A DNA stretch of 64,000 bases from Arthrobacter yangruifuii (lineage in GTDB: Bacteria > Actinomycetota > Actinomycetes > Actinomycetales > Micrococcaceae): contig NZ_VTFX01000004.1 in assembly GCF_009192775.1 (NCBI RefSeq), positions 434,001 through 498,000 on the forward strand, given 5' to 3'. Positions 43,224-54,929 of the stretch are shown piece after piece. How positions within the stretch are numbered: position 1 is the first letter of the stretch; each line of letters opens with the position of its first letter. The notes beneath the pieces were generated by a model that was not told the origin of the DNA, did no database searches, and saw only the letters and a program-made list of their open reading frames with translations. Made by a program: the position numbers and the translations under genes.

Positions 43224-43331
43224 ACGAGGCACGCAAGGGTCCGAGTCGCCGAAGGGTCCGGGTTAGGCACCGTCGGGCCGGAGGGTCCGGGTTAGGCGAG
43301 GCACCGTCGGGCCGGAGGGTCCGGGTTAGGC
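43224..43331. repeat. GC-rich imperfect tandem repeat
   Basis: The 16-mer AGGGTCCGGGTTAGGC occurs at 43253, 43282 and 43316 (periods 29 and 34). The last two copies are joined by ACCGTCGGGCCGG-type spacers, and a degenerate unit lies at 43224-43252. The 5-base difference is an extra GAGGC. It lies between the DUF4287 gene and the convergent aldo/keto reductase. Confidence 0.8.
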
Positions 43332-43425
43332 GGCTTTAATAATTTCTGCGAGCTCTGCGAGCAAGGGATTTTCGTTGCCGCCGTTCCGGACCCACCACGC
43401 ACCCACGGTGACGAAACAGGTGAAC

Positions 43426-44403
43426 CTAGAACAAAGCGACCTTCGGCGTCTTCGGGAAGATCCGGTCCAGTTCTTCCAGATCCTTCTCCGACGGCGTCCA
43501 GGCCACGGCCTCGGCGTTCTGCCGCACCTGCTCCACCTTCGTGGCACCGGCAATCACGGACGCCACGGACGGCTGCGCGGCCAGCCAGGAGAAGGCCACC
43601 TGCACCTCGGTCAGGCCGCGGTCAGCGGCGAACCGGCCGAACTCGGCCAGCTGCTCCAGATCAGCGTTTTCCAGCAGGTTCTTCCGGGAGTGGGTCAGCC
43701 GGCTGCCCTCGGGCGCCTTGCCGCTGCTGTACTTGCCGGTGAGCAGCCCGTTGGCCAGCGGGAAGTACGGCAGCACGCCCAGCCCGTAGGCTTCGGCGGC
43801 CGGGGTTACCTCCAGCTCGGCCCGGCGGTCCAGCAGGTTGTAGTGGTTCTGGGCGGAGATGAACGGCGTGTAGCCGCCCATCCGGGCCGTGAACTCGGCT
43901 TCGGCAATCTGCCATCCGGCACGGTTGGAGTGGCCGATGTAGCGGACCTTGCCGCTGGTCACCAGGTCGTCGAGAGCCGCGAGGGTCTCCTCGATGGGTG
44001 TGAGGGGATCCGGGGTGTGGAACTGGTACAGGTCAATCCAGTCCGTATTCAGCCGGCGAAGGGAGGCCTCCGCTGCCTTCACGATGTACCGCCGTGATCC
44101 GCGGGCACCGAAATCGGCACCATTGACGCCCTGCATGTCCATCCCGAACTTGGTGGCAAGCACAACGTCATCCCGCCGGGAGCCCAGGGCCCTGCCCAGC
44201 ATTTCCTCGCTCAGCCCCGGTGTCCGACCGTACGTATCGGCAACGTCAAAAAGCGTAATACCGGCGTCAATAGCGGCGCTGACGACGGCGTCGGTTCCCT
44301 CCTGCGATTCGGTGGGAGTTCCCGGACGGCCGAGGTTGTTGCAGCCCAGACCGACGGTGGAGACGGTCAGGCCGGAGTTTCCGAGTCTGTTGTAAGAAGT
44401 CAT
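43426..44403 (-). CDS. Aldo/keto reductase
   Basis: 325 residues. TIM-barrel AKR with catalytic tetrad D (FDVADTYG), Y in the same motif, K (LATKFG) and H (YQFHTPDP); NADPH-binding SVIAGATKVEQVRQN near the C-terminus. The sequence start LGNSGLTVSTVGLGCNNLG suits the AKR11/YajO-like group. Physiological substrate unknown. Confidence 0.92.
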   Translation of the reverse strand: MTSYNRLGNSGLTVSTVGLGCNNLGRPGTPTESQEGTDAVVSAAIDAGITLFDVADTYGRTPGLSEEMLGRALGSRRDDVVLATKFGMDMQGVNGADFGARGSRRYIVKAAEASLRRLNTDWIDLYQFHTPDPLTPIEETLAALDDLVTSGKVRYIGHSNRAGWQIAEAEFTARMGGYTPFISAQNHYNLLDRRAELEVTPAAEAYGLGVLPYFPLANGLLTGKYSSGKAPEGSRLTHSRKNLLENADLEQLAEFGRFAADRGLTEVQVAFSWLAAQPSVASVIAGATKVEQVRQNAEAVAWTPSEKDLEELDRIFPKTPKVALF

Positions 44404-44442
44404 GGAAGCTACGCTATACCCGCCCGGGACGGAGTCCGCGCC

Positions 44443-44751
44443 CTACTCCGGGAAGATGTCCAGGCCGCTGTTGGGGCTGGGTGCCTTGTCGGTTTCCAGA
44501 ATGTACTGGATGGGGATGGCCCCGGTGGGCAGAAGGCCGGTGTACACCTGCTCGCTGCGCCGCCGTTCGGCTTCGATGCCCTCTTCCCGCACCGCCGCGG
44601 AGAAGGCCTGGACGGCCAGCGGCTCCGTCCCCTGCTGCTCGCTCCAGATGATGTACATCCCGTAGAGGTCGGCCACGGGGGTGGCTTCGTCGTCCAGGTC
44701 CCCCACCGTGCATTCAGTCAGGAATCGATGGACGTGAATTTCGGGATTCAT
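44443..44751 (-). CDS. Hypothetical protein with phage-primase-like winged-helix pattern
   Basis: 102 residues from ATG 44751 (MNPEIHVHRFLTECT); a start 8 codons upstream is possible. The stretch VADLYGMYIIWSEQQGTEPLAVQAFSAAVREEGIE resembles the DLYxxYxxWCxxxG...F...L...G pattern of the C-terminal DNA-binding domain of phage/plasmid (D5-type) primases, followed by RRSEQVYTGL. No other phage gene is near. Whether it binds DNA is untested; the assignment is a pattern match by eye. Confidence 0.6.
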   Translation of the reverse strand: MNPEIHVHRFLTECTVGDLDDEATPVADLYGMYIIWSEQQGTEPLAVQAFSAAVREEGIEAERRRSEQVYTGLLPTGAIPIQYILETDKAPSPNSGLDIFPE

Positions 44752-44801
44752 ACCTACGACCCTATCCCCTGGCACCCCTGACCAGGTACTCCGTATGCGG
44801 C

Positions 44802-45656
44802 TTAGTTACGGGTCCGCTGCAGGTATTCCTCGAACCCCAGCGGCGGGGTCCCGGTGAGCTGCTCGATGTCCGGGCTGACGGGCGCCAGCTGCCCCGCCGC
44901 TATCGCCTGATAACTGCTGGTCCAGGCCTCCGCCTGCCACCGGGCGGCACCCGCCTTGATGCGGGAATCCATGGCTTCGCCGTAGGTTTCCTCCAGATAA
45001 TGCACCGCGGCACCGGCGACCGTGGTCAGGATGCCGGCAACCTGGTCCATGGTCAGTTCAGCCGGACCGGTCAGGGTGTAGGTCTGGTTGCGGTACTGCT
45101 CCGGGGAGAGCAATATCTTTGCAGCCGTGCGGGCAACGTCGGTTCGAGCCACCGGTGCAAAGCGGCCCTGCCCCGCGGGGCCACGGATGACGCCGTCGGG
45201 CTGAACGAAGGTTGGCAGGACGTCCTGGTAGAGACAGTCGCGCAGGAAGGTGTAGGCCACGCCAGCGGACTTGATGTGCTCCTCCGTGGCGAAATGGTCG
45301 CGGGCCAGGGTGAACACCGCATCCGGCGCCGCCCCCATGAAGGAGGTGTACACAATGTGCTCCACCCCGGCCTCCACGGCAGCATCCACGAACGTCTGCT
45401 GGTCCTGGACCCGGTGCGGGCTCTCCGCGGCGGACACCATAAACAGCGTGTGCACCCCGCGGAGAGCATTGACCGCCTGGGGACCGTCCAGATAGGACAC
45501 TGCAAAAACCGGGGTGTCCGGCAGTTCGGGCAGCCGCACGGTATGCCGGGCCAGGAGCCGCTGCCGCACGCCGGCCTCGGCCAGGAGCCGGGCCACCGCA
45601 CCGCCCACGGCTCCGGTGGCACCCGTAACGGCGAGGGCAGGAACGTTATCCGCCAT
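44802..45656 (-). CDS. NmrA-like NAD(P)-binding protein (atypical SDR)
   Basis: 284 residues. N-terminal AVTGATGAVGGAVARLL (GxxGxxG) and the region ALRGVHTLFMVSAAES, FVDAAVEAGVEHIVYTSF are characteristic of NmrA/HSCARG and the type 2 NAD(P)H:quinone oxidoreductases. No catalytic YxxxK is evident, so it may be a redox sensor or a quinone reductase. AAAGGGG precedes the ATG. It lies just downstream of dxs, but probably with its own signals. Confidence 0.85.
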   Translation of the reverse strand: MADNVPALAVTGATGAVGGAVARLLAEAGVRQRLLARHTVRLPELPDTPVFAVSYLDGPQAVNALRGVHTLFMVSAAESPHRVQDQQTFVDAAVEAGVEHIVYTSFMGAAPDAVFTLARDHFATEEHIKSAGVAYTFLRDCLYQDVLPTFVQPDGVIRGPAGQGRFAPVARTDVARTAAKILLSPEQYRNQTYTLTGPAELTMDQVAGILTTVAGAAVHYLEETYGEAMDSRIKAGAARWQAEAWTSSYQAIAAGQLAPVSPDIEQLTGTPPLGFEEYLQRTRN

Positions 45657-45697
45657 GGCAAACCCCTTTGACAGTGGTCCGGCCTCCCGAACCGTGG

Positions 45698-47671
45698 CTA
45701 TTGGATCTTCGGCACCTGCCCGGTCGGCAGTTCGGAGCCGGGCAGGGGCCGGGCAAAGGGAACCTTTGTGCCCAGAACCTGCGCGACGACGTCGTTCGCA
45801 ATCTGCCGCGCGGTCAGCCCCACCCGCTCGAGCACCTCGCTCCGGCTGCCGTGGTCCAGGAACTCCACCGGCAGTCCGACTTCGTTGAGGGCCGTATCGA
45901 CGCCGGCGGCACGCATTTCCTGCCGGATCCTGGAGCCAACGCCTCCGGCGCGGACACCGTCCTCGATAACGATGACGATCCGGTGTTCGGCGGCAATCCG
46001 GATAATGGAGCGGGGTACCGGCAGCACCCAGCGCGGATCCACCACGGTGGAGCTGATGCCCTGGTCCCCCAGCCGCCCCGCAACATCCAGGGCAATGTCC
46101 GCCATGGCGCCGACGCTGACAATCAGCACGTCATTGCAGCTGTCCCCGGAGGGACGGCGGGCGAGGATGTCCACTCCGTCATCGGTGCGCTCTTCGGCGT
46201 CGACGTCCGGGCCCACGGTGCCTTTGGAGAACCGCACCACCGACGGCGCGTCGGAAATAGCCACGGCTTCGCGCAGCTCTTCCTTCAGCCGGGTGGCGTC
46301 CCGCGGCGCGGCGAGGTGCAGGCCGGGGACTATCTGCAGCATGGACATGTCCCACATGCCGTGGTGGCTGGCTCCGTCCGGGCCGGTTACCCCTGCGCGG
46401 TCCAGGACGATGGTGACGCCGGCCTTGTGCAGGGCCACATCCATTAGCAGCTGGTCAAAGGCCCGGTTCAGGAAGGTGGCGTACAGCGCCACCACCGGAT
46501 GCAGGCCGCCGAAGGCCATGCCCGCCGCGGAGGTCAGTGCGTGCTGCTCGGCAATGCCGACGTCGAACACCCGGTCGGGGTGCCGCTCAGCGAACCGGTG
46601 CAGGCCGACTGGAATGAGCATGGCACCGGTGATCCCGACGATGTCGCTGCGTTCGTCGGCAATCTCGGCGATCTCCGTGGCGAACACGGAGGTCCAGGAT
46701 TCCTTGCCGCCCGGTTCCACCGGAGCGCCGGTTTCCGGATCGATGATGCCCACGGCGTGGAACTGGTCTGCTTCGTGTGCGCGGGCCGGGGCATAGCCGC
46801 GTCCCTTCTCGGTCATGGCATGCACAATGACCGGACCGGCGTAGTTCTTGGCCTTATTCAGGGCGCGTTCGACGGCGTCAATGTCGTGGCCGTCGATGGG
46901 GCCCACGTATTTCATGCCAAGGTCTTCGAAGAGGCCCTGCGGAGACCACCAGTCCTTGATGCCCTTTTTGGCCGCGTGCAGGCCGCGGTAGGCGAACCGC
47001 CCTGCGGGACCGCCCTGCTGCAGCCGGTTCCGCCACCAGCCGAGGGTGTTCTCGTAGGCGTGATGGGTGCGGACGGCGTCGATGGTCGGACGGAGGGACG
47101 CCAGATAGTCGGCCAGGCCGCCGATGGTGGGGGCGTAGGAGCGGCCGTTGTCGTTGACGACAATCACCACCCGGCGCCTCTGGTCGGCGGCAATATTGTT
47201 CAGTGCCTCCCAGGCCATACCGCCGGTCAATGCGCCGTCGCCCACCATCACTACGGTGTAGCGGTCCCCTTCGCCGCTGAGCTGGCGGGCACGGGAAATG
47301 CCGTCCGCCCAGGAAAGGGAGGACGAGGCGTGCGAGCTTTCCACAATGTCGTGGACCGACTCGGCGCGCGACGGATAGCCGGACATGCCGCCCTGCTGGC
47401 GCAGCGTGGCGAAGTCCTGGCGGCCGGTAAGCATCTTGTGCACGTAGGACTGGTGCCCGGTGTCGAAGACGATGCTGTCCCGCGGGGAATCAAAGACGCG
47501 GTGGATGCCCATGGTCAGCTCCACCACGCCCAGGTTCGGTCCCAGATGTCCGCCGGTCTGTGCAACGTTCGTGATGAGGAACGAACGGATTTCCTCAGCG
47601 AGGCGCTTCAGCTGTGTCAGCGAAAGCCTGCTGAGGTCCCGAGGATCCCGGATTGTTTCCAGAAGTCCCAA
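45698..47671 (-). CDS. dxs: 1-deoxy-D-xylulose-5-phosphate synthase
   Basis: 657 residues. The TTG at 47671 is chosen because AAGGGAGG lies 7 bases before it and the protein then begins [16 protein letters not shown], like known Dxs. Thiamine diphosphate-binding [29 protein letters not shown], and the pyrimidine/transketolase region [18 protein letters not shown] are all present. It condenses pyruvate and glyceraldehyde-3-phosphate in the MEP pathway for isoprenoids. Monocistronic by appearance, adjacent to acnA. Confidence 0.96.
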   Translation of the reverse strand: MGLLETIRDPRDLSRLSLTQLKRLAEEIRSFLITNVAQTGGHLGPNLGVVELTMGIHRVFDSPRDSIVFDTGHQSYVHKMLTGRQDFATLRQQGGMSGYPSRAESVHDIVESSHASSSLSWADGISRARQLSGEGDRYTVVMVGDGALTGGMAWEALNNIAADQRRRVVIVVNDNGRSYAPTIGGLADYLASLRPTIDAVRTHHAYENTLGWWRNRLQQGGPAGRFAYRGLHAAKKGIKDWWSPQGLFEDLGMKYVGPIDGHDIDAVERALNKAKNYAGPVIVHAMTEKGRGYAPARAHEADQFHAVGIIDPETGAPVEPGGKESWTSVFATEIAEIADERSDIVGITGAMLIPVGLHRFAERHPDRVFDVGIAEQHALTSAAGMAFGGLHPVVALYATFLNRAFDQLLMDVALHKAGVTIVLDRAGVTGPDGASHHGMWDMSMLQIVPGLHLAAPRDATRLKEELREAVAISDAPSVVRFSKGTVGPDVDAEERTDDGVDILARRPSGDSCNDVLIVSVGAMADIALDVAGRLGDQGISSTVVDPRWVLPVPRSIIRIAAEHRIVIVIEDGVRAGGVGSRIRQEMRAAGVDTALNEVGLPVEFLDHGSRSEVLERVGLTARQIANDVVAQVLGTKVPFARPLPGSELPTGQVPKIQ

Positions 47672-47766
47672 CAGGGTGCCTCCCTTGAGTCGTATCGGCG
47701 GCACTGCACACCGTCGCAATGAATTAACTCTAACGCGCGGCGTGCGCTCCGCGGTTCCTGACTAAC

Positions 47767-47829
47767 GGTTCAGGGCCCCGTTTCCCTCCTCCGCCCTCTG
47801 GACGGATCGGGGAAACGGGGCCCTGAACG
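47767..47829 (-). terminator. Hairpin downstream of acnA
   Basis: A stem of about 19 bp (47768-47786 with 47810-47828) and a 23-base loop, between the acnA stop and the dxs 5' region; no long T-run. Confidence 0.75.
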
Positions 47830-47851
47830 TGGTGCGTTTACTGCTGCTTAG

Positions 47852-50677
<2,826 letters not shown>

Positions 50678-50987
50678 AACAGGACTCCTCTCGCCACCTT
50701 GTTATCTTTGTCCAGCTCACTACTGCCCGCCAGTTAGGTTTCCCTAACAGCGACACAAAAGGACCGGCTAAGGAAACCGGTGGTTCATTTCCCTGCCGAA
50801 CGGCCCCCTGCCTGGGCAATGACCGCGCGAAAGCGCGAAACTCCCCCGGGAATCCCCCAATAAAGGCGCAGGACTGGACAACTGTCTTCCATCCTAGCCT
50901 TTACAGGGGCGCCCGCAGGAGATATGGGCCACGACGCGTCGTGACGGAGCCCGCAGGCCGCCTTCCGGCGTCCTGCGGGGCGGTTTC
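50678..50987. promoter_or_regulatory. 310-bp region: acnA promoter with palindromes, and methyltransferase terminator
   Basis: No gene seen. GTTAGG-tttc-CCTAAC at 50733-50748 is a 16-bp inverted repeat about 56 bases upstream of the acnA start. The 12-mer GGTTTCCYTARC occurs at 50737-50748 and inverted at 50767-50778. At 50951-50957 and 50972-50978, CCGCAGG/CCTGCGG arms form a hairpin that may terminate the methyltransferase transcript from the other side of the gap. Confidence 0.55.
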
Positions 50988-52277
50988 CTAGCGCTTGCGC
51001 AGCACCGCGAAGGACTCCATGTGATGGGTGTGCGGGTAGAGGTCGAACACGCGCAGGCTGTCCAGGTCCCAGCCCGCACTGCGGAAATAGCCCAGATCGC
51101 GGGAGAACGACGCCGGGTCGCAGGACACGTAGCCGACCACCCGGGGCGCGGCGGCGTCGATCTGCTGCACCACCGTTTTCCCGGCACCGGCGCGCGGCGG
51201 GTCCAGCAGGACGACGTCGAGGTCCGCGGCATCCCGGAGCATTTTGTCCACGCGGCCCTGGCTGATGGTGACCTGGGGTGCGGCGAAGAGGTTCTTGCGG
51301 GCGTCGCGGCTGGCTCCGGGGGATCCTTCCACGGAGAGCACCCGCCCGGATTCCCCGGCTGCTTCGGCCAGCGGTGCGGTGAACAGCCCGGCGCCGGCGT
51401 ACAGGTCCGCCACGGATTCCCCGGACTGCACGTCCAGCGCCTCCAGCACCGCGGAGGCAAGGGTCTGCGGCGCGGTCCGGTGGATCTGCCAGAACCCGGC
51501 GCCGGTGACCCGGTAGTCATGGCCCAGGACTGTTTCCTGCACCCAGGTCCTGCCCTTGAGGCGGGTGAGTTCATGGCTTTCCGGATCCCAGGCGGCCGCG
51601 GAAACGCCGTCGGGCAGGCTCTGCGCAATCCTGGCAGGGATCCGCGGGTGGGTTCCCGGTGCGGGGATCAGCAGGACCAGCGGCTGGCCGCCTGCCGCCG
51701 GGGCGGCGACCTCTACCCGGTCCATGCCGGTGTAGTCCGCTTCCCACAGCCGCAGGCCGTTGACCGCCCCGGTGGCCAGCGGCATGGCTTCGACCGGAAT
51801 CAGCTCATCGGAGCGGTGGGCATGCATGGCCAGCCGCCCGCTGGGGGCCACCGAGAAACTGACCCGGGTACGCCAGGCCAGCCCGTCGGCGCTTTCTTCC
51901 CGGGCCGGCTCAACCTCGGGCATCAGCTCTGTGCCGCCCAGCCGGCGCAGCTGCTCGGCGAAGATTTCCGCCTTCAGCCGGCGCTGGACGCCGAGTTCGA
52001 TGTGTCCGAACTCGGCGCCGCCCACGGGCAGCTTTCCCCGGGCTGCGGCGCGCAGGGCATCGGCTTCCTTCCAGAAATGTTCGCGGCGCCCGGGAGCAGG
52101 CTCCAGGACCTCGACGACGTCGGCCCGCCAGAACTTGGCGTCCTCGCCGGATTCGGTCAGCCGGACCCGGACCCGCTCCCCCGGCAGGGCATGCCGGACA
52201 AAGATGACGCGTCCTTCGTGCCGGGCAACAAAATGGCCGCCGTGGGCCGGGGCACCGATGGTGAGTTCAAGTGACAT
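50988..52277 (-). CDS. TRAM-domain class I SAM-dependent RNA (uracil-C5) methyltransferase, RlmD/TrmA family
   Basis: 429 residues. N-terminal TRAM OB fold (LTIGAPAHGGHFVARHEGRVIFVRHALPGERV) followed by the methyltransferase: DLYAGAGLFTAPLA (SAM motif I), LLDPPRAGAG, the catalytic cysteine in YVSCDPASFSRDL, and HHMESFAVL at the end. The 4Fe4S cysteines of E. coli RumA are not seen. It methylates a uridine of 23S rRNA or tRNA; which one cannot be told. Confidence 0.92.
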   Translation of the reverse strand: MSLELTIGAPAHGGHFVARHEGRVIFVRHALPGERVRVRLTESGEDAKFWRADVVEVLEPAPGRREHFWKEADALRAAARGKLPVGGAEFGHIELGVQRRLKAEIFAEQLRRLGGTELMPEVEPAREESADGLAWRTRVSFSVAPSGRLAMHAHRSDELIPVEAMPLATGAVNGLRLWEADYTGMDRVEVAAPAAGGQPLVLLIPAPGTHPRIPARIAQSLPDGVSAAAWDPESHELTRLKGRTWVQETVLGHDYRVTGAGFWQIHRTAPQTLASAVLEALDVQSGESVADLYAGAGLFTAPLAEAAGESGRVLSVEGSPGASRDARKNLFAAPQVTISQGRVDKMLRDAADLDVVLLDPPRAGAGKTVVQQIDAAAPRVVGYVSCDPASFSRDLGYFRSAGWDLDSLRVFDLYPHTHHMESFAVLRKR

Positions 52278-52487
52278 GGGGGAGTTCTACTTCTTTCAAA
52301 AGGCCTAAAAGTCCATCTCACCACGGGAGCCGCGTGCGGTGCTATTTGGTCCGCCGACGGGACTAAGCTGGCGTTGATTGTTTTTTCATGTGCGGACCAC
52401 CGGCCTGACGGCCCGGCGCCACCGTGCAGCCGCCCCTGAAGGCGGGGCAGTCACCCAGAGAACCAAACCGAAACCGAGGTAGGGCAG

Positions 52488-53162
52488 TTGGCCCATTACG
52501 TGATCATGGGGTGCGGGCGCGTAGGCGTCAGCCTTGCCCATACCCTGGACAATGCCGGCCATTCCGTCGCCATCATCGACCAGGACGAGCGGGCGTTCCG
52601 GCGGCTGCGGCAGTCCTTCACCGGCCGCAGGGTGACCGGCGTCGGTTTTGACCGCGAGACCCTGAAGGCTGCGGGAATCGAAGAGGCCTACGCGTTCGCC
52701 GCCGTCTCCAGCGGCGACAACTCAAATATCCTGGCTACCCGCGTTGCCCGGGAGACCTTCCATGTGGGGCATGTGGTTGCGCGCATCTACGATCCGGGAC
52801 GTGCCGAGATCTATCAGCGCCTTGGCATCCCCACGGTCGCCGCCGTCAGGTGGAGCGCGGACCAGGTGCTCCGCCGGATCCTGCCGGAGCAAAGCATCAA
52901 CGGCGACTTCCGGGAATCCTCCGGAAGGCTGATCCTGGGCGAGCTCGCCCTGCACGAAGGCTGGCTGGGACGGTCGCTGGGCAGCATCGAAACGGCCGCC
53001 GGTGTCCGGATTGCCTACGTCACGCGCTTCGGGGAAGGAATCCTGCCCCGGCCGGACAGCAGCTACCAGGAGGGGGATGTCCTGCACGCGATGATGTCCG
53101 TGGAGCGGACCGCCGAAATCAGCAGGATCCTGTCCAAGGAACCAGTCAAGGAGTCGCTGTGA
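52488..53162 (+). CDS. Trk potassium uptake regulatory protein, TrkA type (CeoB-like)
   Basis: 224 residues starting at TTG 52488, with GAGGTAGGG upstream. TrkA-N Rossmann domain (YVIMGCGRVGVSLAHTLDNAGH, D at the end of beta2) and a TrkA-C domain from about 140 (LALHEGWLGRSLGSI). Cytoplasmic NAD- and nucleotide-binding subunit that gates a Trk/Ktr potassium channel. Its stop overlaps the GTG of the second TrkA gene (GTGA), so the two are translated together. Confidence 0.9.
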   Translation: MAHYVIMGCGRVGVSLAHTLDNAGHSVAIIDQDERAFRRLRQSFTGRRVTGVGFDRETLKAAGIEEAYAFAAVSSGDNSNILATRVARETFHVGHVVARIYDPGRAEIYQRLGIPTVAAVRWSADQVLRRILPEQSINGDFRESSGRLILGELALHEGWLGRSLGSIETAAGVRIAYVTRFGEGILPRPDSSYQEGDVLHAMMSVERTAEISRILSKEPVKESL

Positions 53163-53962
53163 AAGTTGTGATTGCCGGCGCCGGCAGCGTGGGCTCGTCC
53201 ATTGCCAAGGAGCTGCTGTCCCACGGCCATGAGGTGCTGCTGGTTGATGAAAAGCCCGAGTGCGTGGGACGCAGCGACCTGCGCGGGGCGCAGTGGCTGA
53301 TTGGAGATGCCTGCGAGCTGACCACGCTGAAGGATGCGCGGCTGGAGGAGGCCGACGTCGTGGTTTCGGCCACAGGCGATGACAAGGTCAACCTGGTGGT
53401 GTCGCTGCTGGCCAAGAGCGAGTTCGGGGTGGCGCGGACGGTGGGCCGGGTGAATAACCCGAAGAACGACTGGATGTTCGACGATTCATGGGGCGTGGAC
53501 GTCGCCGTGAACACTCCACGGCTGATGACCGCACTGGTGGAGGAGGCCGTCGAAATCGGAGACCTGGTCCGCCTGCTGAGCCTGCAGACCGGAGTGTCCT
53601 CCCTGGTGGAGTTCACCGTGCCCTCCGATTCGCACCTGACGGGCCGGACGCTTGGGTCGATCGACTGGCCGCTGGACGCCACCGTCGTCGCAATCCTGCG
53701 GGACGACGCACCCATTACGCCGAGCAACGACGACGTCATCGAGCCGGGCGATGAACTGTTCTTCATCACCACCATTGCGGCCGAAGACGAGCTGCGGGCA
53801 GTCCTGTCCCCCGCCGCGGCCAGGGCCGCCGCACAGGCGGCCCCGGAGCCGTCCGCTGCTCAGTCCCCGGCCACGGAGGTGGACGCGGACCCGCCGGCCG
53901 TTTCGGGAACGATGGCCGACGGCCGGGAAACCACCCAGGCCAGCCAGAGCCCCAGCGCGTAA
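53159..53962 (+). CDS. Trk potassium uptake regulatory protein, second TrkA subunit (CeoC-like)
   Basis: 267 residues from GTG 53159. TrkA-N (VVIAGAGSVGSSIAKELLSHGHEVLLVDEK) and TrkA-C (VEFTVPSDSHLTGRTLGSIDWPLDATVVAILRD) are complete by about 217; the last 50 residues are Ala/Pro/Glu-rich and unlike the family. This tail overlaps the 3' end of the convergent DUF3159 gene by 103 bases. Partner of the upstream subunit in potassium homeostasis. No channel gene is in the window. Confidence 0.9.
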   Translation: MKVVIAGAGSVGSSIAKELLSHGHEVLLVDEKPECVGRSDLRGAQWLIGDACELTTLKDARLEEADVVVSATGDDKVNLVVSLLAKSEFGVARTVGRVNNPKNDWMFDDSWGVDVAVNTPRLMTALVEEAVEIGDLVRLLSLQTGVSSLVEFTVPSDSHLTGRTLGSIDWPLDATVVAILRDDAPITPSNDDVIEPGDELFFITTIAAEDELRAVLSPAAARAAAQAAPEPSAAQSPATEVDADPPAVSGTMADGRETTQASQSPSA

Positions 53963-54588
53963 AGGGGCACACCCATGGCCAGGCGCATGGTCCCCAGTGC
54001 GGCGACGTTGTCGGCCAGGAAGAGCGGGAGCTGGACTGCCAGGCGCAGCGCAAAGACGGCCACAATAATCCAGCTGGCCCAGATGTAGGCTTTCAGCCGC
54101 ACGGGCCGGCTCCTCCAGTCCAGGTTCTCGCCGCGGATGGCACCGAACAGCAGACCAGCCACCGGCCATTTCACGGCGATGGAAATGAGGAACGCCAGGA
54201 TGTAGGCGCCGTTCAGATAGAACCCGGGCACGAAGTACGTGGCTCCGTCGCCGCTGCGCAGCGCGACGAACGCGCAGATGGCTACGCCGGCCACGCCGGT
54301 CAGGGACTGCATCAGCGGGCGCCGCTGGATCAGGTTGGCCACCGAGAACACCGCGGCCGCAGCCACGGCCGCGCCCAGCGACACGTTCAGCTCGGCACCC
54401 ACGGTATAGAGCAGGGTGAAGAGAAGCCCGGGAACAATGGCTTCGGCCAGTCCCCGGACTCCGCCAACGGACTTCAGGACGTCAATCTGCCCGTCCTCCC
54501 GGCGCTCCACGCCGGCCCGGGAGGCATATTGGCCGGCGAGTGAGTTCAGGTCCGGCCGGGCTTCGTCCGGCTGTTCGGGGGTGCTCAT
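53860..54588 (-). CDS. DUF3159 family membrane protein
   Basis: 242 residues with about six hydrophobic helices (VPGLLFTLLYTVGAELNVSLG; AAVAAAAVFSVANLIQR; GVAGVAICAFVALRSGD; NGAYILAFLISIAVKWPVAGLLFG; YIWASWIIVAVFALRLAVQLP; MGVPLYALGLWLAWVV). Actinobacterial DUF3159; function unknown. The ATG overlaps the stop of the OB-fold gene by 4 bases (ATGA), so they are coupled; order DUF3710-OB-DUF3159 beside the Trk pair recurs in relatives as I recall. Confidence 0.88.
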   Translation of the reverse strand: MSTPEQPDEARPDLNSLAGQYASRAGVERREDGQIDVLKSVGGVRGLAEAIVPGLLFTLLYTVGAELNVSLGAAVAAAAVFSVANLIQRRPLMQSLTGVAGVAICAFVALRSGDGATYFVPGFYLNGAYILAFLISIAVKWPVAGLLFGAIRGENLDWRSRPVRLKAYIWASWIIVAVFALRLAVQLPLFLADNVAALGTMRLAMGVPLYALGLWLAWVVSRPSAIVPETAGGSASTSVAGD

Positions 54589-54926
54589 GACTCGTCCTCC
54601 GGGCGTCCAATGATTTCGTAGCGTGGATTGAAGATGGTGGGGCGGCCGTCCACGGCGGACACCATGCCCTCGAACGCCAGCCAGGTTCCTGCCTCGATCC
54701 CCGGGACCCGGCGCTGGCCCACCCAGACCAGGCGGACCTTGGCCCGTCCCGCCGGCGGGATTTCCCGGTATTCGGCCATCGCGTCCTCAACCACCGCCGT
54801 AAAACGCGGCGGATCGTTGGCCGGAACCACGGTGACGGCCGAAACATAACCGCGGCAGTACGCCCGGCCGCGCTCGGGCAGGGAACCGATGCTCACGCAA
54901 TGTGCGGAAGCGGTAAGTGCTGACAC
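54585..54926 (-). CDS. OB-fold nucleic-acid-binding-like protein
   Basis: 113 residues from GTG 54926, three bases after the DUF3710 stop. Small OB fold: GYVSAVTVVPANDPPRFTAVVED, KVRLVWVGQRRVPGIEAGTWLAFEGMVS, IFNPRYEII. RecG-like wedge/OB proteins of this size are common next to DUF3710 and DUF3159 in actinobacteria. Nucleic-acid binding is predicted by fold only. Confidence 0.85.
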   Translation of the reverse strand: MSALTASAHCVSIGSLPERGRAYCRGYVSAVTVVPANDPPRFTAVVEDAMAEYREIPPAGRAKVRLVWVGQRRVPGIEAGTWLAFEGMVSAVDGRPTIFNPRYEIIGRPEDES

Positions 54927-54929
54927 CGA

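Noticed and set aside
43224-43331. CRISPR array
   Set aside because: Only three unit copies, spacers that are themselves near-identical, no cas genes.
50733-50748. Iron-regulator (DtxR/IdeR) box before acnA
   Set aside because: Shares TTAGG/CCTAA halves, but the spacing and 19-bp consensus do not match, so it is reported only as an unassigned palindrome.
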